Positions 8,497 through 16,901 of a stretch of 64,000 nt of DNA are shown piece after piece; within the stretch, counting starts at the first letter, position 1; every line of letters begins with the position of its first letter. Origin of the DNA: Anatilimnocola aggregata (lineage in GTDB: Bacteria; Planctomycetota; Planctomycetia; Pirellulales; Pirellulaceae). The DNA is taken from NCBI RefSeq assembly GCF_007747655.1, contig NZ_CP036274.1:7874001-7938000 (forward strand), read 5' to 3'. Both the position numbers and the translations under genes were made by a program. A model generated the notes under the pieces. That model did not search any database. It saw only the letters and a list, made by a program, of their open reading frames with translations, and had not been told where the DNA came from.

Positions 8497-9048
8497 CTAC
8501 GGCCCTTCGCTTGGCGACCGATTCAATTCTTTCAACCTCGAAGTAATGGTCGCCAACTGATCGTTGGTATCGACCAGCTGGCCGAAGAGCGGCTCGATGG
8601 CCCAACGGATGATGGCACAGAGCACCATGGCCGAAGAAATCACACTCAGGACCAAGCCGAACACCGCTAAGACGCCCGTGACAATCAGCAGCGTGGCGGC
8701 AATGGACAGCACAATACCCAAGATGAATAGACTCAGCCAATTCAGGCTACGACGTTCACTGCGAATCTGTGCGGCCAGTTCGGCTGGAATATGTATTGGT
8801 GATTCCCCCGCTCCTTGTTCAGCTTCGCGCGGCCGCCGCTCTCGGATTGCCTTGATGAGCACTTGCAGTCGATCGGCCTGCAGCCACTCCTCTTCACTGC
8901 GGCGCACCAGCGCATCGTGCTGAAGCTCACCAGTCTGCACGCGTTCGACCAACTCGCTTAAGAAGAACGGACCTTGCACGGGTGAGCCGCGGCCAAAGTC
9001 GCGGTAGTACCATTCGCGCTGTTCGTTCGCCAAATCTGGTTCTGCCAT
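8497..9048 (-). CDS. GYF-domain-like membrane protein
   Basis: A 183-residue protein. The N-terminal half has the GYF_2 (DUF4339) pattern: WYYRDFGRGSPVQGPF, then a region ending in HDALVRRSEEEWLQADRL. This domain is common in planctomycete and other bacterial membrane proteins and probably binds proline-rich peptides. Two hydrophobic segments follow (about 106-155), so the C-terminus is membrane anchored. I start at the ATG at 9048 because a GGGGGCGGGG ribosome site stands just before it; the frame continues upstream without family similarity. It is convergent with the feo operon, eight bases away. Role unknown. Confidence 0.75.
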   Translation of the reverse strand: MAEPDLANEQREWYYRDFGRGSPVQGPFFLSELVERVQTGELQHDALVRRSEEEWLQADRLQVLIKAIRERRPREAEQGAGESPIHIPAELAAQIRSERRSLNWLSLFILGIVLSIAATLLIVTGVLAVFGLVLSVISSAMVLCAIIRWAIEPLFGQLVDTNDQLATITSRLKELNRSPSEGP

Positions 9049-9246
9049 ACGTGCCCCGCCCCCTCGACTTTCGTGTTTGCCGCCACCACGAACGGAGCCG
9101 AGTATATCGCCCTCCGCACGAAATGAAACCAATTTGCCGTTATTGCCGCGAAATCCGCTCGTTGTGCGCTGCGTATCTTCCCCCGCGCGCTTGCGCATGA
9201 AATACTAGAAGTCAGCCTCTCCACCACTTTCACGCAAAGGCCGGTC

Positions 9247-10632
9247 ATGAACGACGCTCCCCAAATCGCCAACTCCAACTCGGATTCTCGCCGCACGTTT
9301 TTGAAAACCTCCGGTACGCTCGCCGCGGCGACGGCTCTCTCGGGCGCGATGGTGCCCCGCGTGCATGCTGCCGGCAGCGACGTGGTGCAAGTCGCCCTGG
9401 TGGGTTGCGGCGGTCGGGGCACCGGTGCCGCCCAGAACGCGCTGGGAGTGAAGATCGGCCAGACCAAGCTGGTCGCGATGGCCGACGTCTTCGAGAACCG
9501 CCTGAACATCAGCCACCAAAGCTTGAAGAAGGCGAACGGCGAAAAGTTCGACGTGCCAGACGATCGCAAGTTCATCGGCTTCGACGGTTACAAGCAGGCC
9601 ATCGACTGCCTCAAGCCGGGCGATGTCGCGATCTTTGCCACACCGCCGGCGTTTCGCTGGGTTCACTTCAAGTACGCCATCGAAAAGGGTGTGAACGTCT
9701 TCATGGAGAAGCCGATCACCGTCGACGGCCCCAGCACGCGCAAGATGCTGGCCCTCGGCGAAGAGTCGGTCAAGAAGAATTTGAAGGTCGGCGTCGGTCT
9801 GATGTGTCGTCACTGCGAAGCCCGCGGCGAACTCTTCGACCGGATTCAAGCCGGCGAAATGGGCGACCTGATCACGCTCCGCTGCTATCGCATGCACCCG
9901 CCAGTGGGTTCGGCTTTCTCGGATCCCAAGCCGGCCGACATGAACGAACTCGATTACCAGATTCAACGCTTCCACAGCTTCTTGTGGGCCAGCGGTGGTC
10001 TGTTCAGTGACTTCTACATTCACAACATCGACGAATGCTGCTGGATGAAGAACGCTTGGCCCGTTAAGGCTCAAGCGGTTGGCGGTCGTAACTATCGCGG
10101 CAACAAGATCGATCAGAACTTCGATAGCTATGCCGTGGAATACACCTTCGAGGATGGTGCCAAGCTGTTCATGAATGGCCGCGTGATGCCGGGCTGCCAC
10201 GACGAGTTCGCCAGCTATGCTCACGGCAGCAAGGGAGCCGCGGTGATCTCGCAATCGAGCCACTCGCCGGCTCGCTGCAAGATCTACAAGGGACAGAACA
10301 TGACCAAGGAAAACCTCATCTGGTCATTCAATCGCCCCGAGCCTAATCCATACGCCCTGGAATGGGAACACCTGATCGATGCCATTCTCAATGACAAGCC
10401 TCACAACGAAGTGAAACGCGGCGCCGAGGCGAGCCTTGTCACTTCCATGGGGCGCATGGCCGCTCACACGGGCCAAGTTGTCACGTTCGACGAGATCCTC
10501 AAGAGCGAGCACGAGTTCGCGCCCGACGTCGATAAGCTAACGAAGGGTGGCGAAGCTCCGATCAAGGCCAACGCCGAAGGTAAATATCCGATTCCGATGC
10601 CGGGCCTCGTAACCGATCGGGAATATTCGTAA
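9247..10632 (+). CDS. Tat-exported Gfo/Idh/MocA family oxidoreductase
   Basis: A 461-residue NAD(P)-dependent sugar or inositol-type dehydrogenase. The N-terminus carries a twin-arginine signal (SRRTFLKTSG, hydrophobic stretch, RVHA cleavage site), so the protein is exported folded. The Rossmann motif follows as VALVGCGGRGTGAA (about 51-64). The family's EKPITVDGPS segment (about 157) holds the conserved Lys of the EKP motif. Substrate is unknown; planctomycetes carry many such paralogues linked to carbohydrate breakdown. An unusual inverted repeat lies just downstream. Confidence 0.9.
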   Translation: MNDAPQIANSNSDSRRTFLKTSGTLAAATALSGAMVPRVHAAGSDVVQVALVGCGGRGTGAAQNALGVKIGQTKLVAMADVFENRLNISHQSLKKANGEKFDVPDDRKFIGFDGYKQAIDCLKPGDVAIFATPPAFRWVHFKYAIEKGVNVFMEKPITVDGPSTRKMLALGEESVKKNLKVGVGLMCRHCEARGELFDRIQAGEMGDLITLRCYRMHPPVGSAFSDPKPADMNELDYQIQRFHSFLWASGGLFSDFYIHNIDECCWMKNAWPVKAQAVGGRNYRGNKIDQNFDSYAVEYTFEDGAKLFMNGRVMPGCHDEFASYAHGSKGAAVISQSSHSPARCKIYKGQNMTKENLIWSFNRPEPNPYALEWEHLIDAILNDKPHNEVKRGAEASLVTSMGRMAAHTGQVVTFDEILKSEHEFAPDVDKLTKGGEAPIKANAEGKYPIPMPGLVTDREYS

Positions 10633-10667
10633 GTCACATGGTCCAGTGAGCCGGAAGCGGCGGGTGG

Positions 10668-10760
10668 CTGTGTTTTGTAATCAAAACACAGCGAACTGCC
10701 GCGATTGCTGGAATGAATCAACCGTCAATTCCTCCGCTGTGTTTTGATTACAAAACACAG
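10668..10760. repeat. Pair of mutually inverted 24-bp palindromes
   Basis: The first copy (10668-10691) and second copy (10737-10760) are exact reverse complements of each other: CTGTGTTTTG-TAAT-CAAAACACAG and CTGTGTTTTG-ATTA-CAAAACACAG. Each copy is itself a perfect 10-bp stem with a 4-base loop. The 45-base spacer has no gene. The array lies between the oxidoreductase and the aminotransferase. There is no T-run, so it is not a typical terminator. Confidence 0.85.
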
Positions 10761-10804
10761 GCACCCAGAATTTTGCTCGTAGAAATTACTGCAACTGGAT
10801 TGAT

Positions 10805-11722
10805 ATGTCCGAACCCATTGCGAATCTCAACGGCCAGTGGGTTCCCCAATCGCAGGCGCTGATTTCGGTCACTGACGCCGGCTTTGTTCAGGGGGTCACC
10901 GTTGCCGAACAATTGCGCACCTTCAACGGCCAGTTGTTCGAGTTGCCACGGCATCTCAAGCGGCTAGCTCGGTCGCTGGAGATCGTCGGCATCGATCCCG
11001 GCGTGAGCATGGCGGAGCTTGATGCTCGCGCGCGAGAACTGGCCGCCCGCAATCACGCGCTGCTGCAGCCCGGCGATGACCTGGGCCTGTCGATGTTCGT
11101 CACACCCGGCATCTACGGCACGTTTGTCGCCGCGGGCGGCGCGACCGGCCCGACGATTGGCATGCACACCTATCCGCTGCCGTTCGGTTCGTGGGTGAAT
11201 AAGTACGAGCAGGGCGAAACACTGGTGCTGACCGATGTCCGGCAAGTGCCGAATGAGTGCTGGCCAGCGGAACTCAAATGCCGCAGCAGAATGCATTATT
11301 ACCTGGCCGATCGCCGCGCGCGACAGCTCGAACCGGGTGCTCGTGCGGTGATGCTCGACGAGCGCGGCTTTGTACTGGAAGCCACCACCGCGAATATGCT
11401 GATCTATCGCGCCAGTGAAGGAATTGTCTCGCCGCCGCGCGCCAGCATTCTGCCCGGCGTGAGTGTGGCGATTCTCGCGGAACTGGCCCGTGAGCTTGGC
11501 ATACCTTGGAGCGAACGCGATCTCACGGTCGCCGATGTCGCCTCTGCCGACGAAATCCTCCTCTGCAGCACTAGCCCCTGCGTCTGGCCCGTCACGCGCT
11601 TCGCCGGCCAGCCCGTTTCTGGCGGCCAAGCTGGCCCCATCGCCCAGCAACTCCTCGCCGCCTTCAGTCAGCGCGTCGGCCTCGATATTGCCGCGCAGGC
11701 CAAACGCCTTGCAATGCGGTAA
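10805..11722 (+). CDS. Class IV PLP-dependent aminotransferase (BCAT / aminodeoxychorismate lyase family)
   Basis: A 305-residue fold-type IV PLP enzyme. Family signs are VTDAGFVQGVTVAEQLRTFNG near the N-terminus, the RHLKRL motif, the probable Schiff-base lysine in ELKCRSRMHYYLA (about residue 158), and the LDERGFVLEATTANML phosphate-binding region (about 183-198). The exact substrate, a branched-chain amino acid, D-amino acid or aminodeoxychorismate, cannot be decided. The next gene is another PLP enzyme, about 100 bases away, so the two may act in one amino-acid pathway. Confidence 0.85.
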   Translation: MSEPIANLNGQWVPQSQALISVTDAGFVQGVTVAEQLRTFNGQLFELPRHLKRLARSLEIVGIDPGVSMAELDARARELAARNHALLQPGDDLGLSMFVTPGIYGTFVAAGGATGPTIGMHTYPLPFGSWVNKYEQGETLVLTDVRQVPNECWPAELKCRSRMHYYLADRRARQLEPGARAVMLDERGFVLEATTANMLIYRASEGIVSPPRASILPGVSVAILAELARELGIPWSERDLTVADVASADEILLCSTSPCVWPVTRFAGQPVSGGQAGPIAQQLLAAFSQRVGLDIAAQAKRLAMR

Positions 11723-11823
11723 TCGCTCGCAGGGCGTCGCCTCGTATCGGACACGCCGCACCCGGTTGTGCGATACAATCGTATTCGCGCAACGGAACTC
11801 TTCACCTCTTGAGTTGGCTCAGC

Positions 11824-12993
11824 ATGAAACCCGATGACTTTTTGCCGCGGCCCGAGCGTGTGCAGCCTTTGGCGACACACCCGCATGCGACGCCCCTGTA
11901 TTTGACGAGTGTGTGGGAATGCGAATCACCGGCCCAGGCCGATGCGATGCTCGGCGGGCAAGAACCCGGCTATGTGTACCAGCGCGACGGCCATCCCAAT
12001 GCCGCGGCGCTCGCGGCAAAGCTGAACGAGCTAGAGCAAGCCCCGCATGGTGTCGTTGTCGCTTCGGGAATGGCAGCAATCTCGACGGCATTGCTGGCCA
12101 CGGTAGGGCAGGGAGATCATGTCGTTACCGCGAGCCGTGTGTATGGCAAGACGTTGCAGTTGTTGAATGCTGAAGCGTCACGGCTGGGAATCACGCTGTC
12201 GATTGTCGATACCAACGATCTGGCCGCGGTCGAAGCGGCAATGACTGACCGAACCAAACTGGTGCTCGCGGAGACGATCGCGAACCCGCTCTTGCAAGTG
12301 GCCGATTTGGGAGCGCTGGCGGAGCTTGCGCACCGGTACAACGCGCGACTGCTCGTCGACAATACGTTCGCCTCGCCACTCGTGTGCCGGCCCATGGAAC
12401 TGGGTGCCGACTTCGTAATGGAAAGCCTGACCAAGACGCTCAATGGCCACAGCGATGTCCTGCTGGGTTATCTTGGCGGTCGAACGGATATCTGGCCGCG
12501 GGTGAAGCAGGTCGTCAGCGCGTGGGGATTCTCGTCATCGCCGTTCGACTGCTGGCTGGCAGCGAGGGGGTTGGCTACGGCTCACTTGCGGTCCGAACGA
12601 GCTTGCCACAATGCGCTCGCCGCGGCTGAGTTTCTGTCGCAGCGGCGCGAAGTGGGGCGCGTCGAGTATCCGGGCCTGCCCGCTCATCCACAGCACGCCT
12701 TGGCGAAACAGCAGTTCACGGGGCAGTTCGGCACGATGGTCGCCTTCGAACTGAAGGGGGGCCGCGCCGCCGCGGACAAGTTCATTGCGGCGGCGAAGGA
12801 CATTCCGTTCTGCCCTTCGCTGGGCGAGCTATCGACCACGCTCAGCCATCCCGAGACGACCAGCCATCGCGGGCTGACGCCCCAGGGCCGGGCCGATTTG
12901 GGAATTGCGGGCGGAACAATTCGCCTCTCGGTCGGGACCGAAACGCCCCAGCACATCTGCAGTGCCCTCGCCAGCGCGCTCCTGCAAGTGTAG
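11824..12993 (+). CDS. Trans-sulfuration family PLP enzyme (Cys/Met metabolism)
   Basis: A 389-residue enzyme of the cystathionine gamma-synthase / beta-lyase / methionine gamma-lyase family. Visible are YQRDGHPNAAALAAKLNELE, the ASGMAAIS cofactor loop, the LLVDNTFASP strand with the PLP-binding Asp, and the lysine motif ESLTKTLNGHSDV (the usual form is SATKYxxGHSD). I use the ATG at 11824; a TTG five codons earlier is possible. Which reaction it performs cannot be told from sequence alone. Confidence 0.9.
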   Translation: MKPDDFLPRPERVQPLATHPHATPLYLTSVWECESPAQADAMLGGQEPGYVYQRDGHPNAAALAAKLNELEQAPHGVVVASGMAAISTALLATVGQGDHVVTASRVYGKTLQLLNAEASRLGITLSIVDTNDLAAVEAAMTDRTKLVLAETIANPLLQVADLGALAELAHRYNARLLVDNTFASPLVCRPMELGADFVMESLTKTLNGHSDVLLGYLGGRTDIWPRVKQVVSAWGFSSSPFDCWLAARGLATAHLRSERACHNALAAAEFLSQRREVGRVEYPGLPAHPQHALAKQQFTGQFGTMVAFELKGGRAAADKFIAAAKDIPFCPSLGELSTTLSHPETTSHRGLTPQGRADLGIAGGTIRLSVGTETPQHICSALASALLQV

Positions 12994-13034
12994 CGTTAAG
13001 GGATGTATTTTCTGAGCCGGCAGTTATTTCTGGT

Positions 13035-13829
13035 ATGGATGTAGTTGTGAATACGGGAACGATTGCGGGCAAAGGAACGTGGCGGGAAGTAACGGTTGGC
13101 GGGCATCCGTGCGACGTGTTCGAGCCAGCGGTCCGCAACGAAAAGGGCTTCGTCGTCCTCTATCTGCACGGCGTGCATTTGAACCGCCTCGTCGACAAGC
13201 AGGCGTTCATCGATGAATTCGCTCGCCACGGCTTGACCGTCGTCGCTCCCTGCACGCAGCGAAGCTGGTGGACCGATATCATCTGCCGCGAATTCGACCC
13301 GCAAGTCACCGCTCAGCAGCATTTACTCACCGGCGTGCTGCCTTGGATTGAAGAGCAGTATGGAGCCGCGGCCGGCAAACTGAATCAGCCCACCCGAATC
13401 GCCCTGCTCGGGACGAGCATGGGTGGCCAAGGGGCCCTGCGGCTGGCGTATAAGTTTCCGAACATGTTTCCGGTGGCCGCCGCGATATCGCCGGCCCTCG
13501 ATTACTACCTGCGCTACAACGAGGGTGACGAGACGATTCCGCAGATGTACAGCGATCCGGAAGCAGCCCGGCAAGATACCGCGATCCTACATATTCATCC
13601 GCTTAATTGGCCCCGCAATCAATTCTTCTGCTGCGATCCCGAAGATTTCCGCTGGTGGAACTCCGCGGACCGCCTGCGCATGAAACTCTACTCGCTCGGC
13701 ATCCCGCACGAGTGCGATCTCGAGACCAGCGGCGGCGGACACGGCTTTGAGTATTACAATCGGATGGCCCCGCGGGCGATTCAGTTCCTCGTCGACCGGC
13801 TGCAAACGGAACATCGCCGGCTCCTCTAA
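13035..13829 (+). CDS. Alpha/beta hydrolase, esterase-D-like
   Basis: A 264-residue cytoplasmic hydrolase with no signal peptide. The oxyanion strand reads VVLYLHGVH (about 35-43), the nucleophile elbow is GTSMGGQGALRLAYKFP (about 128), and the catalytic His is probably in GGGHGFEYYNRM (about 236). The layout and the motif after the elbow resemble the esterase D / S-formylglutathione hydrolase branch. Substrate unknown. The stop codon is the first base triplet of an inverted repeat that ends just before the ABC transporter. Confidence 0.8.
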   Translation: MDVVVNTGTIAGKGTWREVTVGGHPCDVFEPAVRNEKGFVVLYLHGVHLNRLVDKQAFIDEFARHGLTVVAPCTQRSWWTDIICREFDPQVTAQQHLLTGVLPWIEEQYGAAAGKLNQPTRIALLGTSMGGQGALRLAYKFPNMFPVAAAISPALDYYLRYNEGDETIPQMYSDPEAARQDTAILHIHPLNWPRNQFFCCDPEDFRWWNSADRLRMKLYSLGIPHECDLETSGGGHGFEYYNRMAPRAIQFLVDRLQTEHRRLL

Positions 13830-13980
13830 GTAGCCCGATGCGTGAGCGAGGGGGATTTTTCGATCGAGGATCTTTTCAACGTCGGGGGTACTTCTCGCGA
13901 ACCTCGTAGGATCAAACACTTACATCTAAAGAAGAAACTTCAATTGGAGTAGCTCCCTCGCTCACGCGTCGGGCTACTTA
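13827..13980. repeat. Inverted repeat of a dispersed intergenic motif
   Basis: Arm 1 (13827-13852) and arm 2 (13955-13980) are 26-bp reverse complements with one mismatch; the core is GTAGCCCGAYGCGTGAGCGAGGG. A related single unit is found at 35651-35678. The arms fill the gap between the esterase and the ABC transporter. Confidence 0.8.
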
Positions 13981-13996
13981 GGGCTTCAGCAGAACA

Positions 13997-15832
13997 ATGA
14001 CTACCGCTCCCGAGCGCGCGATTCGCAAGCTGTCGATTACGGCAGCGCGCGCGACGGATGAACGGGAACCTGACAAGCGGCCGCTGGATATCGGTCTGAT
14101 CACGCGGTTGTTTGGGTACATGCGACCCTATGCGGTGAAGCGAAACGTGCTGCTGGTGTGTGTCGTGCTGCGGGCGATTCAGCTGCCGTCCATCGCGTGG
14201 ACGATTGGTGCCGTGATCAATGGCCCCATTACCAATCATGCCAAGTTTGAGAATCCCGTGCAGGCGATACTGCTCGGCGCGCTCGGCTTGGGGCTGCTCG
14301 CGCTCTCGACGCAGGTCGTCTTTCACTTTCGGCAACGACTGGCACTCGAAATGGGCGAAGCAGTTATTCATGACCTGCGGCGCGAGATCTTTGCACATCT
14401 GCAGCAGATGCCGATGAGCTTTTACAACAAGACGAAGCTCGGACGGATCATCAGCCGCGTCACCAGTGACTGCGAGTCGTTGCGAGTTGGCGTGCAAGAT
14501 GTTCTCTTCGTCAGTCTCGTCGGCATCTTGCAAATGATCGTTGCCGGCGCGTTCATGCTCTATTCCGATGCGGTGCTGTTCAGCGTCGTCCTCGCCATGA
14601 GTCCGGTGCTCTTTCTGTTGAATCGCATTTTTCGCAAAAAGCTGAGTGCTGCCTATCGCGTGGTGCAGGAGAGCTTCAGCCGATTGACCGCGACTTTGGC
14701 CGAATCAATTAACGGCGTGCGAGTCACGCAGGGCTATGTGCGGCAAGATGTGAATGCGGAGCTGTTTCGCGAACTGCTCGATTGGCATGGCGATAACGTC
14801 GTGCGCGCGGTGCGGCGTGAGGGATTGCTGCTGCCACTCTTGGAGCTCAATAGCCAGATTTTCATCGTCGCTCTGCTCTTGATTGGCGGCTATCGAGTGC
14901 TGAATCCGGCTACGCAAATGCCGGTCGATAATCTGATTTACTTCTTCTTCCTGGCCAATAGCTTTTTCAGTCCGATCCAGATTCTCGGCAATCAGTACAA
15001 CCAGGCACTCACGGCGATGGCCGGAGCCGAGCGCGTGTTTGCGTTGCTCGATCGCCAGCCGGAGTGGACCGATGTCGAGAATGCGCAGCCACTGCCGCCG
15101 GTGATTGGTCATGTCGAACTGGCCAATGTGACATTCGGTTACGATCCAGAGCGCCCGGTCCTGCACGAGATTTCACTTACGGCCCAACCCGGGCAGACGA
15201 TTGCACTCGTTGGTCGCACTGGAAGTGGCAAGAGTTCGATCATCAATTTGATCGCGCGGTTCTATCTGCCGCAGCACGGCCAGGTACTGATCGATGGCCA
15301 CGATACGCGCCTCGTCAGCGGCGAATCGTTACATCATCAGATGGGGCTCGTGCTGCAGCAGAACTTTCTCTTCAGTGGCACGGTTAAGGAAAACATTCGC
15401 GTGGGCCGGCCGGAAGCAACCGACGATGAAGTGGTCCTTACCACGCTGCAACTCGATTGCCTCGACATGCTGGCCGACCTCCCCAAAGGGCTGGAAACGC
15501 AAGTCGGCGAGCGAGGCGCGCAGTTGTCACTGGGACAGCGGCAACTTGTTTGCTTCTGCCGTGCACTCTTGGCGAACCCGCGAATTCTGATCCTCGACGA
15601 AGCGACCAGCAGCGTCGATACGCTCACTGAACTGCGAATTCAATCGGCGCTCGCCAAACTGTTATCGGGTCGGACCAGCTTTGTGGTCGCTCACCGCCTG
15701 AGCACGATTCGTAGTGCCGATCAGGTTCTGGTGCTGGAAAATGGCCGGATCATCGAGCGAGGCAATCACCTTGAGCTCATCGCCCTTGGCGGCGCGTACG
15801 CGGGCATGGTGCGGCAGTTTTCGCAAGGTTGA
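13997..15832 (+). CDS. ABC transporter, fused permease and ATPase (exporter type)
   Basis: A 611-residue half transporter of the MsbA/MDR type. The N-terminal membrane domain (about 30-330) has six predicted helices. The ATPase shows Walker A GRTGSGKSS (about 409), a Q-loop LVLQQNFLFSG, the signature LSLGQRQL (about 513), Walker B ILILDEATSSVD (about 535) and an H-loop VAHRLSTI. It works as a homo- or heterodimer. No partner half transporter is adjacent, so a homodimer exporting a lipid or hydrophobic compound is most likely. Confidence 0.93.
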   Translation: MTTAPERAIRKLSITAARATDEREPDKRPLDIGLITRLFGYMRPYAVKRNVLLVCVVLRAIQLPSIAWTIGAVINGPITNHAKFENPVQAILLGALGLGLLALSTQVVFHFRQRLALEMGEAVIHDLRREIFAHLQQMPMSFYNKTKLGRIISRVTSDCESLRVGVQDVLFVSLVGILQMIVAGAFMLYSDAVLFSVVLAMSPVLFLLNRIFRKKLSAAYRVVQESFSRLTATLAESINGVRVTQGYVRQDVNAELFRELLDWHGDNVVRAVRREGLLLPLLELNSQIFIVALLLIGGYRVLNPATQMPVDNLIYFFFLANSFFSPIQILGNQYNQALTAMAGAERVFALLDRQPEWTDVENAQPLPPVIGHVELANVTFGYDPERPVLHEISLTAQPGQTIALVGRTGSGKSSIINLIARFYLPQHGQVLIDGHDTRLVSGESLHHQMGLVLQQNFLFSGTVKENIRVGRPEATDDEVVLTTLQLDCLDMLADLPKGLETQVGERGAQLSLGQRQLVCFCRALLANPRILILDEATSSVDTLTELRIQSALAKLLSGRTSFVVAHRLSTIRSADQVLVLENGRIIERGNHLELIALGGAYAGMVRQFSQG

Positions 15833-15839
15833 GCAAGAA

Positions 15840-15902
15840 GCGTGGGCTTTAGCCCGCGTCGTCTCGGCGAATGCAAGTCGGCGTGGACTAAAAGTTCACG
15901 CT
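15840..15902. repeat. Imperfect inverted repeat between convergent genes
   Basis: GCGTGGGCTTTAGCCCGCGTCG (from 15840) is matched in inverted, imperfect form by CGGCGTGGACTAAAAGTTCACGCT (15879-15902). It sits between the convergent ABC-transporter and FtsQ-like genes and could end transcription from both sides. Confidence 0.55.
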
Positions 15903-15917
15903 ACAAAGCAAGTGCTA

Positions 15918-16850
15918 CTACCTCAATCCGCGCCGGTTCCGTGTCGCCGTGCGGGTGGGCATTGGTACGGTGCCCCCACTAAGGTCAATGGGGGGCGAAT
16001 CGGCATCATCTTTCAGCTGCCCTTGTTGATGGGCAGAGATTGCACGGGCTACTTTTTCCGCCGGCTTCGGTTCGTTTGCCGTTTCTTGCCCGGGTGGATT
16101 GCCCCACAAGCAGCGACCGCCGTTACGAGTCTGCAGTTCGTAGCCAATGCGACCATTGGTGTCTTCAGTGACGACAATGCGATAGAGCCCAATGGCCTTC
16201 CATTGATCGGTCCACGCAGTGGCAATCTTGGCGGCGGCGGTCACGCGCGGACTGCCCCAGTCTGTGCCGTACGGCCCTGCGGGTGCTGTGTCGCCAGCAT
16301 CAATGCGGAGCATATCGGGCAAATTGCGGGCGGCGAAAGCTTCGGAGGGCGAAGGGAGCAGAATTCCTTGTTCGTCGATCAACAGCAACTCGGGCCGGCC
16401 CCGATACGTCACTTCGACCGATGCCATCGGCCGGCGATATACGAGTTCGACATCTACGCGGGCGGGATACGACTTGCGCACCTGTTTCACCTGCGCGACC
16501 CAGTTATGCACCGCAAATGCTCTGCGAATCCGTTCGAGCAAAGTACGATCGCGCAAATCAAGTTTCGTTAAGCTACCGTCCCGAATGGCTTCGGCCTTTA
16601 CGTCACCTTCAATCCACGGTGGCTGTGAAGTGACGATGATCTGCTGCGGAGTGACTTGATAGGGCTCCGAAGCCAACGAAGGTTCGCCCCACCGCCGCCA
16701 CGACTCCTGAAAGCCCCAATAGCAGCTAACCATCAACACGATGGCGACAAAAAAGATGCGGTACTCTTTGCGGAACAGCAGGCGCACAAGTGACGCAGCC
16801 GAGGGCCCTTGGGGGACAACAGGTGAGGGCGCTGGTGATTTATGCTTCAT
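15918..16850 (-). CDS. FtsQ/DivIB-like single-pass membrane protein with POTRA-type domain
   Basis: A 310-residue protein with a short cytoplasmic N-terminus, one membrane helix (about 31-50) and an extracytoplasmic domain. The part after the helix follows the FtsQ plan: PPWIEGDV, LERIRRAFAVHNWVAQV, then RVDVELVYRRPMASVEV, LLLIDEQGILLP, and a late CLWGNPPGQE and PPIDLSGG. In other bacteria FtsQ links the divisome to septal wall synthesis. I start at 16850, where GGAG stands nine bases upstream; a start five codons earlier is possible. murB lies 51 bases upstream on the same strand, a common dcw-type arrangement. The fold is fairly sure; the role in an FtsZ-less lineage is open. Confidence 0.7.
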   Translation of the reverse strand: MKHKSPAPSPVVPQGPSAASLVRLLFRKEYRIFFVAIVLMVSCYWGFQESWRRWGEPSLASEPYQVTPQQIIVTSQPPWIEGDVKAEAIRDGSLTKLDLRDRTLLERIRRAFAVHNWVAQVKQVRKSYPARVDVELVYRRPMASVEVTYRGRPELLLIDEQGILLPSPSEAFAARNLPDMLRIDAGDTAPAGPYGTDWGSPRVTAAAKIATAWTDQWKAIGLYRIVVTEDTNGRIGYELQTRNGGRCLWGNPPGQETANEPKPAEKVARAISAHQQGQLKDDADSPPIDLSGGTVPMPTRTATRNRRGLR

Positions 16851-16901
16851 GGACCTGAACTCCATTTCAGGTTAGTCGTTGTCGAGACGCAGGCTGACGG
16901 C

